Assembly (NCBI RefSeq): GCF_017591435.1
Contig: NC_059268.1
Coordinates: 4,786,481-4,850,480 of the forward strand
DNA length: 64,000 nt
Direction: 5' to 3'
DNA from: Portunus trituberculatus
Lineage: Eukaryota > Arthropoda > Malacostraca > Decapoda > Portunidae
Shown here: positions 50,840-63,842 of the stretch, piece after piece
Numbering within the stretch: position 1 is the stretch's first letter
Layout of the letters: every line of letters starts with the position of its first letter
Program-made: the position numbers and the translations under genes
The notes under the pieces: generated by a model
Databases searched by the model: none
Told to the model about the DNA's origin: nothing
What the model saw: only the letters and a program-made list of their open reading frames with translations

Positions 50840-51784
50840 GTAAGTCTACTTTCTTATTGTCTTGTCATTAAGAAAAATACGGCACAGCGCTGTATTAACC
50901 ATTATTTAACCTATGGAAAAACGTTGTCAGTTGGCCATTGGAGAAGAATCACGTTAAACCAAGTAAATATACGCTATCTTAGAAGTAAACAACTAGCTAA
51001 TTCACTTCCACGATTGCGCACTCCAATTCTTGATCTATACCAACTAGATATGACATTCCAGGTCTGCTGTGGCATCATGTGACTTATCAAGAGTAACTGA
51101 GTTAAGTCGGGGCTATGATAATATATTCACTTTATAAAATTTCATAAATATGATACCAACAACTAGTATAGACAAATTATTATATTACACTTCATTTAAG
51201 CATGACTAATTTAAGAATGAAAAAAAAAAAAACATAACTTGATAACCTACCCAAACTTACCATGCCTTATACCAAAACATCAAGAAACGACACTGCCACC
51301 TCATACGAATTCCTAGACTCTGCTTGGAGTGAACTATCATACTATTATACTGTGTAGTGTACATTAAATCTTACCCATTTTCTTCCACATTACTTTCTCC
51401 CTTTCCTATCACACAATGTTACTTTTTTTTTCTTTCTGTAAATTACATTTACTTTCTACACATTTTCATGTACTCTCTTTATAAAATACAAATCACGTCT
51501 TTTTCCTTTTAATTTCTCCTCACACTTGTACCTGTAACACAAGTACATACACATACAACAATGTAATTATCTGATATATACCATTGTAAGCTTATGTATA
51601 TACTTAGAATAGTGTCCTTTGTATAAGTTTTTATCACTAAAAAATAAAATGTGTTCTCATCTATCAGTTATTTACTCTTAAGAGAAGTATAAATCGCCTG
51701 GTACTCTACTAGATTTGGGCTCAACACAACACATGAAGAGAACTGTCTGATAGCTCTTAACGGGCTAACTATGGCGGAACTTTT
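50840..51784. other. Unassigned sequence; possible intron
   Basis: AT-rich, no repeat or exon recognised. The next IR exon was looked for and not found. Confidence 0.4.
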
Positions 51785-52477
51785 TTCCATCTCCTGAATC
51801 TCATGCACTTTATATCTTTGCCCGGAATCATGCCAAGTCTGTTCTTCAACTTGCCAAACACTCTTTCATAAATAGAAAATGTCAAAATCTTTCAAACTCA
51901 AACTCTCCACGTGACTTCTGGCATCTAGCCAAAAACATCTCAAATAACTTTACTTCTTCATCTTTCCCTCCTTTATTTCATCCTGATGGCACCACTGCCA
52001 TCTCTTCTGTCTCTAAAGCTGAACTCTTTTCTCAAACCTTTGCTCACAACTCCACCTTGGACGATTCTGGGCTTGTCCTCCTCTCCTCCTCCCTCTGACT
52101 ATTTCATGTCTACAATCAAAATTCTTCGTAATGATGTTTTCCATGCCCTTGCTGGCCTAAACCCTCGGAAGGCTTATGGACCTGATGGGGTCCCTCCTAT
52201 TGTTCTCAAAAACTGTGCTTCCGTGCTTGCACCTTGCCTGGCCAAACTCTTCCAACTTTGTCTATCGACTTCTTCCTTTCCTTCCTGCTGGAAGTTCGCC
52301 TACATTCAGCCTGTTCCTAAAAAGGGTGACCGTTCTAACCCCTCAAACTACCGTCCTATAGCTTTAATCTCTTGTTTGTCTAAAGTTTTTGAATCTATCC
52401 TGAATAGGAAGATTCTCAAACATCTGTCACTTCACAATCTTCTGTCTGATCGCCAGTATGGCTTCCGTCAAGGTCGC
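51785..52477 (+). pseudogene. LINE-B copy 6, pre-RT region and RT start
   Basis: Open plus-strand blocks: ARNHAKSVLQLAKHSF, then DGTTAISSVSKAELFSQTFA, and FHALAGLNPRKAYGPDGVPP, SNYRPIALISCLSKVFESIL and DRQYGFRQGR. One frame change near 52050. It stops abruptly at 52477 where LINE-A copy 6 begins inside its ORF1. Confidence 0.78.
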
Positions 52478-52479
52478 TA

Positions 52480-53118
52480 ATGAAGAAAACAAAATGGACT
52501 GAGTCGAGGGAAACTGAGATGGTAGGTTTACAAGAAATAATCAAAGATCAGTTGAATGAAGACAAAAAAGAAAGGTCTAAGGAACTGGTTAATGTTATGA
52601 AAAATAAGGAAACATTGATAAGAGAAATAGCAGAAAAGAAGAAGAGTGTATTAATATTTGGGATGAAAGAACAAAATATAGCATGTAAGCCTAAGAGAAT
52701 TAAAGAAGAATTAAAAACAGTAAGAGATCTGTTCAAAAATCTAAATGATGAGGAAAAAAAAGACCTACAAGAAGAAGTGGAGGAGATCCATAGACTGGGT
52801 CCGTATAAGGAGGGAGTAAGGAGACCGATTAAAGTAGTACTGAAGTCACAACAATCTGCGGAGGACATTTTATATAGAACATCAAAATTAAGAGAGGTAG
52901 AAGGTTGTAAAGAGGTGTACGTAAGGAAAAATAGAAATGAGGAAGAGAGGAGAAGATATAAGGAATTGTTGGAAGAGGCGAGAAGGAAAAATGATGTGCG
53001 GTCTGAAGAGGAAAAAGAAAAGTTTTTTTGGAGAGTTATAGGAGAGAGAGTCAGAAAATGGTATGTGGAAAAAAGGAATGCGGAGGAACCCCTAGAGGGA
53101 GCAGTGGGTGGACCGTAA
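52480..53118 (+). pseudogene. LINE-A copy 6 ORF1, 5'-truncated
   Basis: A 212-codon frame with a coiled-coil start (QEIIKDQLNEDKKERSKELV), then VLIFGMKEQ, EEVEEIHRLGPYKEGVRRP, VYVRKNRNEEERRRYKELL and FFWRVIGERVRKWYVEKR. The layout, coiled coil then an RNA-binding-like domain, resembles ORF1 proteins that bind element RNA. The N-terminus is missing, so this ATG is not the native start. Confidence 0.7.
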
Positions 53119-55800
53119 TGTATACTAATATAGATGGGATACTGTCAAGTAGATTGGAATTGCAAGACTATATGATGGTGGAGAAGCCTGATATAGTGTG
53201 TTTGACTGAGACAAAATTGCATGAAAAAACAAAGGTAAATTTGGATAATAAATATAATATATGGAGAAAGGATAGAGAGGGTAAAGGTGGAGGAGTTATG
53301 ATTATGACGAAGAAGGAGATAAATGTGGATAAGGTTTGGTATGGGAAGAACAACGCAGAAGTGATAAGCATAAGGTTAAAAAGTGATGGAAAAGAATTAA
53401 TAATCATGGTGACCTATGTACCTCCTAAAACAAATTCTTGGACATTAAGGAATACGACAATATGATCAAGGATACTTTACAGAGTTTGGAAAGTGTATTA
53501 ACTGGAAAAAGAAAGGTGATACTAGTAGGAGATTTTAATTGTAAAGAAGTGGATTGGGAAAATCTAGTAAGTGGTGTTGGAGAGGAAGCATGGGAGAGAG
53601 ATTCTTAATCTAATGATGGAAAATATGATGGAACAGAGGGTGAAAGAAAATACTAGATATAGAGGAGATGATGAACCGGCTAGACTGGATTTGGTGTTAA
53701 CACGAGAAGTGTACCTATGTGGGGATATACAATATAAATGTCCATTGGGGAAGAGTGATCATGTGGTTATGGAAATGCAGATGGCAATAACACAGCGAAG
53801 GAGAGATGAGACATACAGGAGTGGTAGATTGAATTATAGAAAGATGGACACAGAAAATTTGAAAAACTATTTCAGAACATTAGATTGGGAGATGTTACAA
53901 AGCAGAGAAGTGCAAAAAAATATGAGATTTTATGAAATATTATAAAGAAGGAGTTATGAAATTTGTACCAAAGTATAAACCGAGAGAGGAAGGAAGAAAG
54001 GATTGGTTTAATGCAACTTGTGCTAAGGCTAAAGAAAAGAGATGTGGCTTGGAAAAGATGGAAAAGAGCAGGAATATACTAAATAAGGAGAATTATAGAG
54101 TGGCAAGAAATGAGTATGTGAGGGTAAGGAGGAGGAAGAAAGAAAATTTGAAAAGATATTGTAGACAAGAGTAAGGAACATCCAAAATTGTTTTACAGGT
54201 TCATAAATGGTAAACTTAAAAAGAGAGAGTCCATTGAAAGATTAAAAGGAGAGCAAGGGATAGTAGATGACCCTAAGAATATCGCGGAATTGCTAAATAA
54301 TAGGTTTCAACAAGTATTTACTAAAGAAACAATGTTTGTAAAGCCTCAGAATGTAGAAGGAAATGTGTACATGGATGACATTAAGATACCTAAAAAGGAG
54401 TTATATAAAATGTTGGAGGAACTTAAAGAAGATAAAGCGATGGGACCAGATGAAGTTTCAGGCAAATTATTGAAGGAATGTAGAGAAGAATTGATAGATC
54501 CATTATATGATATTATAAGGTGCTCATTAGAAACCGGGAAGTACCGGTAGAGTGGAAAAGAGCTGAAGTGGTGCCCATTTATAAAGGAGGCAGTAAGGAA
54601 GAGCCTCTTAACTATAGACCTGTGTCTTTAACAAGTGTGGTCGGTAAGATTTGTGAGAGGGTGATAAAGAAATATTGGATACGGTTCCTGGAGGATCATA
54701 AGTTATTATCGGATCATCAATTTGGCTTTAGGAAAGGGAGGTCATGTGTAACAAATCTACTGAGCTTTTATTCAAGAGTGGTTGACAAAATACTAGAGAG
54801 AGAGAGGGATGGATGGACTGTATATTTGGATTTAAAAAAAACTTTTGACAAGGTACCGCACATGAGACTGCTATGGAAATTAGAGATTTATGGAGGACTG
54901 AAGGGAAAAGTGTTAAAGTGGATGGAAAACTACTTGAGATGGAGGGAGATGAGAACGGTAATAAGGGATGCAAAGTCGGACTGGTTGGTGGTGGAGAGTG
55001 GAGTCCCACAGGGTTCAGTGCTGGCACCAATACTTTTCCTTGTCTATATTAATGATATGCCAGAGTGAGTAAACAGTTATATTAATTTGTTTGCGGATGA
55101 TACGAAGTTGTGTAGGTATGTGAAGAGTGAAGAAGATTGTGAAATTTTACAGGCAGATCTGGATATGATTTGGGAGTGGAGCAAGAGGTGGGAGATGGAA
55201 TTAAATCTGAGCAAAAGTCATGTAATGGAGATGGGGAAGAGTGGAAGACGGCCAAGAGGGTCATACAAGATGGGTGAAGGAGTAGTGTTGAAAAAGGTGG
55301 AAAAGGAAAAGGATTTGGGAGTGATAATACAAGACCATGGGTAGTTTGAGGCTCATATTGACAAGATGTTTGGAGAAACATATAATTTGAATAGAAATAT
55401 TGTATTAGCCTTTCATTATATGGATAAAGATATGATGAAGAAATTAATTAGTACTGTGATTAGACCAAGATTGGAATATGCTGGGGTGGTTTGGTCCCCT
55501 TATAAAAAGAAGCATATAAGGAAGTTGGAGAGATTGCAGAGAATGGCAACAAAAATGGTACCGGAATTGGCAGAAATGACCTATGAGGAGAGATTAAAAG
55601 AAATGAATTTGCTTACCTTGGAACAAAGAAGAGAAAGAGGAGATTTAATACAGGTTTATAAACTGTTGAATGATTTGGATGAAGTGGATAATGAACAAAT
55701 GATGTTGAGAGAGGAAAATTTAAATAGAACTACGAGATCGCATAGTAAAAAGATAACCAAGGGAAAATGCTTGAAGGATGTGAAGAAATAAAGTTTTCCA
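53028..55800 (+). pseudogene. LINE-A copy 6 ORF2 (endonuclease and RT)
   Basis: Endonuclease: MYTNIDGILSSRLEL, CLTETKL, GKGGGVMIM, YVPPKTNSW, VGDFNCKEVDW and [77 protein letters not shown] and FADDTKLC. C-terminal domain: [30 protein letters not shown]. At least six frame changes or stops (near 53460, 53580, 53940, 54175, 54540, 55068, 55342). Confidence 0.83.
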
Positions 55801-55969
55801 CAGAGATGTGTGGAGGTGTGGAATACTTTGAGTGAGGAGGTGGTGTCAGCGAGGAGTGTGCATAGTTTTAAAGGAAAGTTGGATATGTGTAGATATGGAG
55901 ACGGGGCCACACGAGTATGATACCGAGGCCCTGTAAAATTACAACTAGGTGAATACAACTAGGTGAATA

Positions 55970-55971
<2 letters not shown>

Positions 55972-56017
<46 letters not shown>
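55972..56017. repeat. (CA)n tail of LINE-A copy 6
   Basis: Begins with the copy 6 terminal motif and runs to 56017, where ORF1 of another LINE-A starts without any spacer. Confidence 0.95.
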
Positions 56018-56018
<1 letters not shown>

Positions 56019-56651
56019 GAGCTCCAGAAATTGAAAGAAAGGATAAAAAGAGTGGAAGAAAACGAAATTAGGCTAAAAACAGAAAATGAAGAATTAAAAG
56101 TGAAAGTAGCTAACTACAAGAAATTGATGGAAGAAGGACTCGGTAAAGCCGAGTAAGAAAAAGAGAAGCTGAAAGATCTAGTTAACAAAGAAGAAGAAAG
56201 AGTACAAGACGTGATTAAAAAAGAAGTACAGGCATGGAGAATCCAAGATAAGAAAGACAAGGAATCATTTCAGGAATTATTTCAAGAACAGTTAAAAGAA
56301 AGAGATGAAAATATGACAAACAAAATGATAGGAGTCCTGAAGAAAAAAGAAAATTTAGTAAGAGAAATTGCGGAAAAAAAGGAGTGTAATTATTTTTGGA
56401 CTGAAAGAAAAAAAAAAGTTAAATATAGACCAAGAAGGGAAAAGGACGGAATGAAATCAGTAAAAGACCTACTATAACATCTAAATGACGAGGATAGACA
56501 GAACTTAGAAGATGAAGTAGAAGAGATCCATAGAATGGGACCATATCAAGAAGGAACAGTGAGACCAATTAAGATATTACTAAAATCATAAGCAGCACCA
56601 GAAGAAGTACTATATAGAAAAAACAAAACTCAGAGAAACAGAAGATTGCAA

Positions 56652-56656
<5 letters not shown>
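56018..56656 (+). pseudogene. LINE-A copy 7, ORF1 part (continues at 58439)
   Basis: Coiled-coil ORF1 sequence (ELQKLKERIKRVEENE, NEELKVKVANYKKL), with in-frame stops at about 56154, 56475 and 56589, up to EEIHRMGPYQEG and a DCKDIY-like end. It is broken by a TA array plus inserted sequence and resumes at RKNRNEEERKTHNELV (58439). Copy 6 shows the two halves are adjacent in an intact element. Confidence 0.75.

Positions 56657-56738
<82 letters not shown>
56655..56738. repeat. (TA)n at the left edge of the inserted LTR-like sequence
   Basis: TA array within the split LINE-A copy 7; the original site probably held a short ATATATA run. Confidence 0.95.
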
Positions 56739-56742
<4 letters not shown>

Positions 56743-58350
56743 ACGGTCACGGCTACGGTTAACTGCTACAGCTCACTAGAGTGTTATCATGGCGAGGTCG
56801 CCAACTTTCTGTTACGTACGCCACTGTAGCTGTGACTATCTGCTGCTGCTCACTGAGGAGTATGTTATCCTGGCAAAATCGCCAGTTTGTTACGGTACAG
56901 TTAGTGGGAGAATATAACACTCCACAGAATCACCACTACTATAAATCACAGCAGCCGTAACACTCAGGTTCTTTCAAGATCACACCAACAGTGTATAACT
57001 TCCCCCACTGTAAGGGAATCTCCTTAGCAACTCCTTCTCCTCCTGTACCCAATCAAGTAGAATCTATAAATGGTAGATGTTATGTGTAACAGGGCGAGGC
57101 CTTAATACCCCTAGAGAAACCGCCCACAAGGACAATTCCACCCACTTCTCTATGAGATATTAATGCCTCTCACACGTGACAGACTGTGATAAATCACAGA
57201 CTGGGACAACACGCAGTATATTACTATACTATCTATTACTACGACAAGTGCTTCCTAACACCTGTCAGACTGACTCCCCTAGGCTACAACTACTACAACA
57301 TATGATGTGTACAGCACATCCGGTGGTGTACACACAAGCCCAGACACCACCTACGGGTGACAACAGCCATACAAGGAGTCCAGATACTCGTCACAGACAA
57401 GTCTGACGGACGAGAACTACGCACATCTGGCCGACAGCATGAAGCCTCTCAGCCTTCACTAGCATGCGTGGCTACAACCACTACAATACAGTATACTACT
57501 GAAACTATACAGAAGATGGTGGGGCACATAACCGCCCACCAAAACACACTGGTGACAACGAGACGCGACACCAACGCGTCCCTCCGCGTTGCCACACCCG
57601 AGTGGACGAATGCACGAGAAGTGCAGCCAAACTAACTACGCTTCCCCTAGAACAACAACCCGCTGTTCTACAGCCACGGTCTAACCAGTAGCAAGCCAGC
57701 TACTCAAAGGAGGGCACAAACTCCCAGACCGAAGGCTACTTGAGTACTTCTAACGCACAGTCCAGCACACGTGTCTCTTCCTGTGCCCAGAGCGCACGTG
57801 ATAAACTCAGCTGAAGACTGGCTGGTACCATAAACAGTATACTACTGATACTACACAAAAGATGATGGGGGCACACAGCCACCCACCAAACACACTGGTG
57901 ACCACAGCCACCTACAACAATCAAGACGAGACAGAAACGTGTCTCTCCTCCCCGCTGCCACAAGACGGGACAAACACCAGACAGGAAATGCAGCCCCCAA
58001 CCGGCCACACTTTCCTTAGGACAACAAGCCCGTTGTCCTACACAGCCACGGTCTACCCAGTAGCAAGCCAGCTACTCAAACAGGAGGGCACAACTCCCAG
58101 ACCGATAACTAGTGAGCACCTAGAGAAGTCCAGCAACACGTCGCTCTCTACCATGTGCCAGAACCACGAGCGTCCGTGTCCACCTCAGCTGAAGACTACC
58201 TTGGTACTGAGTCGCTCGCCAGACAACGAGATGCAGGGAGAGGGAGGCGGGTTGTCTGCTCAACAGAACAGCCCGAGTGGCCCACGCTGGGTGGCTATAG
58301 GCTACACATATAATATAATTAAATAAAGGGGAAATAATGCGGTGGCCCTC

Positions 58351-58353
<3 letters not shown>
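56739..58353. mobile_element. Putative solo LTR, about 1615 bp, inserted in LINE-A copy 7
   Basis: Starts TGTTACGG and ends CCTCACA, the TG...CA boundary of an LTR, and is flanked on both sides by TA arrays. An AATAAA-like signal lies near 58322. It contains two internal duplications: an approximately 80-bp pair at the start (56760-56910) and a pair of about 350-370 bp (57490-57836 and 57837-58207). No coding domain. The second LTR and internal region are absent, as after recombination between LTRs. Alternative: a non-LTR unclassified insertion. Confidence 0.5.

Positions 58354-58438
<85 letters not shown>
58354..58438. repeat. (TA)n at the right edge of the inserted LTR-like sequence
   Basis: TA array; LINE-A copy 7 resumes at 58439. 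Confidence 0.95.
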
Positions 58439-58441
<3 letters not shown>

Positions 58442-60879
58442 AAATAGAAACGAGGAGGAAAGGAAGACACACAATGAACTGGTGGCAGAAGCAAGAGAAA
58501 AAAATAATGAAAGGTCAGAGGAGGAGAAGAAGGCATTTTTTTGGAGAATTATAGGAGACAGGATAAGGAAATGGTATATAAAAGAGAAAGAAGAGAAAAA
58601 ATGGAGCAAGTTTAACTAAAAATGATAAGAACAAGAGATAAGAAATTATGTATACAAACATAGATGGGATTTTATCTAGTAAATTAGAATCAAGAGATTA
58701 CATAAAGAAAGAAGAACCAGATATTGTGTGCCTGGTGGAAACAAAGTTAAATGAGGCAATAAAAATAGACATAGATAAAAGGTATAATATATGGAGGAGA
58801 GACAGAGTGGGTAAAGGAGGAGGAGTCATGATGATGTTAAGGAAGGAGATAGTGGTAAATCAAGTGGAGTTTGGGGAAGGAAAATAAAAAATGCTGTATA
58901 TTAAGATACATATTAATAAAAAGGAGTTAACAATCATTGGAACATATGTGCCATCAAAAACGAATTCATGGACTAATCAAGAATATAAAGACATGATAAA
59001 TGACACAATAAGGAATCATACAAGAATCATTAAAGAAAGGAGAAAAGTGATATTAGTAGGAGATTTCAACTGTAAGGAGGTGGACTGGGAAAATTATGAA
59101 AGTGGTATGGGGAAGAAGCCTGGGGAGATAGATTCCTGAACCTAATGATACATCATTTGATGGTCCAAAGAGTAAAGGAAAACACAAGATTCAGAGGAAA
59201 CGATGAGCCGGCGAGATTGGACCTAGTTTTACAAGGGATATACAAATTAACGATGATATAAGATATAAGTGCCCATTGGGAAAGAGTGACCATATAATAT
59301 TAGAAATGGATATAGAAGAAGGAAAGGAAGATAGAGATGAATCATACAAAGGAGACCGATTAAATTACAGAAAGGCTGATATTGAGAACCTCAAGAGCTA
59401 TTTTAAAAACGTAAACTGGGAGGAGATGGAAAACTCAGAAACGGTTCAAGAGAAATATAACTTATTTTTGGAAATATACAAAACAGGAGTCAGGGAATAT
59501 GTCCAGAAATATAGACCTAAAGAAGAAGGAAAGAAAGATCGGTTTAATGTAAGGTGTACTAGGGCAAAGGAGAAACAAGATGGAGCATGGAAAAGGTGGA
59601 GAAGAAACAGAAATCCAGAAAATAAGGAAAACTTCAAAACAGCAAGAAATGAATATGTTAAGGTGAGAAAGGAAGTAGAAAGGAACTATGAAAAGGACAT
59701 TGTCGAAAAATGTAAGGAACAACCAAAATTGTTCTACAGATTTATAAATGGAAAAATAATACAAAAAGAAACAATAGAAAGGTTAAAAGGAGAGAACGGA
59801 ATGGTGGAAGACCCAAAAAGTATGGCAGAACTGTTAAATAGTAAATTTCAGGAGGTCTTTACTAAGGAATCCAAATTTGAAAGACCACAGGGTAATAGAG
59901 AGAGACTGTCCATATGAAAGAGATTAAATTAACCCAGCTTGAAATAAAAAAGGTGATGACGGAACTAGATGAGGAAAAGGCAATGGGACCAGATGAAGTC
60001 TCAGGCAGAATACTGAAAGAATGTAGGGAAGAACTAGCAAGTCCTATATACAACATCATAAAATGCTCAATAGGAAATGGAACGGTACCAGTGCAGTGGA
60101 AAAGAGCTGAGTTGATTCCCATATATAAGAGCGGAAGGAAGGAACATTTAAATTACAGACCGGTATCACTAACTAGTGTAATATGTGTGAAAGAGTAATA
60201 AAGAAGCAATGGATTGAGTTTCTTGAAGACAACAAATTATTATCAAATAGCCAATTTGGTTTTAGAAAAGGTCGGTCATGTGTAACAAATTTATTGAGTT
60301 TCTACTCTAGAATAGTTGATAAAGCACAAGAGAGAGAGGGATGGATTGACTATATTTATTTAGATTTAAAAAAGGCGTTTGATAAAGTGCCACATGAAAG
60401 ATTACTATGGAAGTTAGAGGAGAAGGGTGGCTTAAAAGCAAGCATATTGAGATGGGTGAAAAATTACTTGAGGGGGAGATAAATAAGGACGATAGTTAAA
60501 GATATGAAGTCCAAGTGGAGAACAGTAGACAGCGGAGTGCCACAGGGGTCAGTATTGGTGCCAATACTTTTTCTCGTATATATAAACGACATGCTAGAGG
60601 GAGTGAACAGCTACATAAATCTGTTTGCGGACGATGCGAAACTGTTCAGAGTCATTAAACAAAAAAGAGAATTGTGAAATACTACAGGAAGACTTAAACA
60701 AGATCTGGAAATGGAGTAAAAAATGGGAGATGGAATTCAATGTGGACAATAGCCATGTCATGGAAATGGGAAAAAGTGAAAGACGACCAGTGGGAATCTA
60801 TAAGATGGGAGATAGAGTAGAACTAGAAAAAGTATAAAAGGAAAAGGACTTGGGAGTGACAATGGAAGAAAACAATAAA
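58439..60879 (+). pseudogene. LINE-A copy 7, end of ORF1 and ORF2 to the RT palm
   Basis: Resumes ORF1 (NRNEEERK, FFWRIIGDRIRKWYIKEK), then ORF2: [121 protein letters not shown] and FADDAKL. Stops and frame changes near 58887, 59140, 59900, 60190, 60482 and 60640. It ends at 60879, before the C-terminal domain, so this copy is 3'-truncated. Confidence 0.8.
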
Positions 60880-60887
60880 AAATAATA

Positions 60888-61010
60888 ATGTGTGGCCCCT
60901 GTTCACCTAGCAGTAAATAGGTACGGGATATAACTCGAGGGGTTGTAGCCTCGCTTTCCCGGTGTGTGTGTTGTGTGTTGATGCGGTCTCAGTCCTACCC
61001 GAAGATCGGT

Positions 61011-61014
<4 letters not shown>
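60888..61014 (+). mobile_element. Fragment of the tRNA-Val-type SINE body
   Basis: Starts at CCCCTGTTCACCTAGCAGTA and runs to CCCGAAGATCGG, matching the middle of the SINE at 43324-43614. The tRNA head is missing. Followed directly by (AG)n. Confidence 0.75.

Positions 61015-61066
<52 letters not shown>
61015..61066. repeat. (AG)n microsatellite
   Basis: Perfect AG array. Confidence 0.95.
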
Positions 61067-61068
<2 letters not shown>

Positions 61069-61225
61069 TCTTTAGGCCTTCCATAACATTCATTCCTTTC
61101 ATATATTTTTTTTTTCTCTCTCCCTCCCTCCCAATCTCTCTTTCTCTCTCTCTTTCTCTCACATCTGGAGGAGGTGAAGAATTTTAACAGGTGGACTCAA
61201 AGACTTAAATCTAGGCTCCTTTGTG

Positions 61226-61386
<161 letters not shown>

Positions 61387-61447
61387 CTCTTTCTCTCTGT
61401 GTGTTTTTGTCTTTAAGCGTGTAAGGAGTTTATTTTTTTTCATAGAT

Positions 61448-61792
61448 CAGTAGTAGTAGTAGTGGTAGCAGTGGTAGTAGCAGTGGCAGTAGTAGTAGTA
61501 GTAGTGGTGGTAGTGGCAGTGGTAGTAATAGTGATTGTGGTAGTAGTGGTGGTGGTGGTGGTGGTGGTGGTGGTGGTAGTGGTGGTGGTGGTGGTGGTGG
61601 CAGCAGTGGTAGTGGTGGTGGTGGTGGTGGTGTGGTGGTGGTGGTAGTAGTGGTGGTGGTTCTAACAGCAGAAGCAGTAGTAACAGTATTACTAGTAGTA
61701 GTAGTAGTGGTAGTAGTAGTAATTCTAATACTAGTAGTAGTAGTAGTAATAGTAGTAGTAGTAGTACTAGTGGTGGTGGCAGTAGTAGTAGT
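61448..61792. repeat. (TAG/TGG)n trinucleotide array
   Basis: About 345 bp of TAG, TGG and CAG trinucleotides; poly-Val and poly-Thr frames are artefacts. Confidence 0.95.
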
Positions 61793-63654
61793 AATTTTCA
61801 ATCGAAATATATTTTTTTCATAAAATACCTTAAAAACATATAAATAAGATGTTATAACAAATATGTGGTATGGTGCTTTGCCTGCATTTCTGACTTTAAT
61901 ATATTAAATGCAAGAAAACACCAAAACAATACATTTTCATTTCGTTCCTCTTTTTTTTTTTTTATCTTATTTTCATCAATTTCCTCGTTTTAAAAGCATA
62001 ATAATGTCAAATGACTTCAGTATACAAAATTTTCAATCAAGATATTTTTTTTCATAAAACACCTTAAATGATAATATTTTGTATAAACTTGTTTTGCCTG
62101 CATTTTTTTTTTTTTAGCTTTTTTGCTTGAAATGCTGGAAAACACCAAAATAACCCATTTTTTACATATTTCTGTTTATTAAACAAATGATGTTTAATCA
62201 CGCATTTTGCCTGCAATTCTGTGTTTGGGTGGAAAATTTTTGAAAACTATTAAAATAACACGTTTTTGTTACTTTTATTTCGTTTCTCTATATTGTTTTT
62301 TTTTCATCAATTTTATCGTTTTGAAGCAAAATAATTTAAAATGACCTAAATATACAAAATTTTCAATTCAAATAGTTTTTTTTTCAGAAACCACCTTCAA
62401 AACACATAAAATAAGACGTTTTAACATTTATAGTATTTATAATTGTTTTGACTGCTTTTCTTAGTTTTGTTACCTAAAATGCTGTAAAACACCAAAGTAA
62501 CCCATTTTTTTTTATTTATTTTTTTACATATTTCAATTGTTTAAAGAAATAATGTTTATATTAGCGTTTTCCCTATATTTCTATGTTTTGGTGCATAAAA
62601 AGCAGAAAACCACGAAAATAACTCAGTTTTGTTAATTCTATTTCGTTTCTCTATTTTGGCTTATTTTCATAATTTTTCTCGTTTAAAATGCGTACCAATG
62701 TAAAATGACTTCAATATACAAAATTTTCAATCGAGATAGTTTTCTTTAATAAAGCACCTTAAGAACATATAAGTAAGACGTTTTAACAAATATGGTATAT
62801 ATACTTGTTTTGGCTGCATTTTTGAGTTTTGGTGCATGAATCCCAAATTAACCTTTTTTTTTTTTTTTACATATTTCAGTTCCTTAAACAAATGGAGTGT
62901 AAACATGCGTTTTGCTGCATTTCTTTTATTTCGTGCAAAAAAAAAAAAAAGCTGAAAACTACTTAAATAAAACGTTTTTGTTACTTGATTTTGGTTTTGT
63001 ATATTGTCTTGTCTTCATCAATCTTATCGTTTTGAAGCATAACAAAGTAAATTGAGTTGAATATACAAAATTTTAATCGAGATAGTTTTTTTTCTTTTCA
63101 AAAACCACTTTGAAAACACGTAAATAAGATGATTTAACAAATATGATTAGTGCCTAAAATACTGTGAAACACCAAAATATCCCTTTTTTTTTTTAATAAA
63201 GTTAAGTTCTTTAAACTTATAGTTCCTATATATGCGTTTTCCCTGCATTTCTGTTTTCGTGAATAAAAGGCAAAACACCACTAAAATAACACGTTTTTGT
63301 TACTTTTATTTCGTTTCTCTATTTTGCCTTATTTTCATAATTTTCTCATTTTAAAGTATAACAATGCAAAATGACATCAATGTACAAAATTTTCAGTCGA
63401 GATAGTTTATTTTCACAAAACACCTTAAAAACATATAAATAAGACTTTTTGATAAATATGGAGTATATACTTGTTTTGCATGTATTTCTGAGTTTTGGTA
63501 CATAAATAGTTAGAAAACCCCAGAAAAACCCATTTTTTACATATTTCAGTTCCTTAAATAATTGGTGTGTATACTTGCATTTTAATTAATATGGTTTATA
63601 TACTTATTTTGCATGCATTACTAAGTTTTGGTGCATAACATGCTAGCAAACACC
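61793..63654. repeat. AT-rich satellite, about 320-360-bp units
   Basis: The block CAAAATTTTCAATCGAGATA or variants recurs near 61793, 62027, 62356, 62718, 63066 and 63384, each followed by CACCTTAAAAACATATAAA and later TTGTTTTGCCTGCATTTCTG. Each unit contains two related halves (GCATTT...CACCAAAATAACCCATTTT and GCATTT...CACTAAAATAACACGTTTTT), suggesting an ancestral monomer near 170 bp. Units are well diverged, so an old array. No genes. Confidence 0.8.
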
Positions 63655-63672
63655 AATACTAGTAGTAATAGT

Positions 63673-63743
<71 letters not shown>

Positions 63744-63842
63744 CAGTAGTAGTAGTAGTAGTAGCAATAGCGTTGTAATAGTAGTAGTAGTAGTAGTAGT
63801 AGTAATAGAAATATTAGTATTAGTAAGAGAAGTAGTAGTAGT
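63655..63842. repeat. (TAG)n trinucleotide array
   Basis: Mirrors the array at 61448-61792 on the other side of the satellite. Confidence 0.95.

Larger units (their letters stand above)
52478..55971 (+). mobile_element. LINE-A copy 6, nearly full length
   Basis: Holds most of ORF1, all ORF2 domains and the 3' end (two copies of AACTAGGTGAATAC, then (CA)n). It is 5'-truncated within ORF1 at the junction with LINE-B. The best template in the window for LINE-A domain order. Confidence 0.85.
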
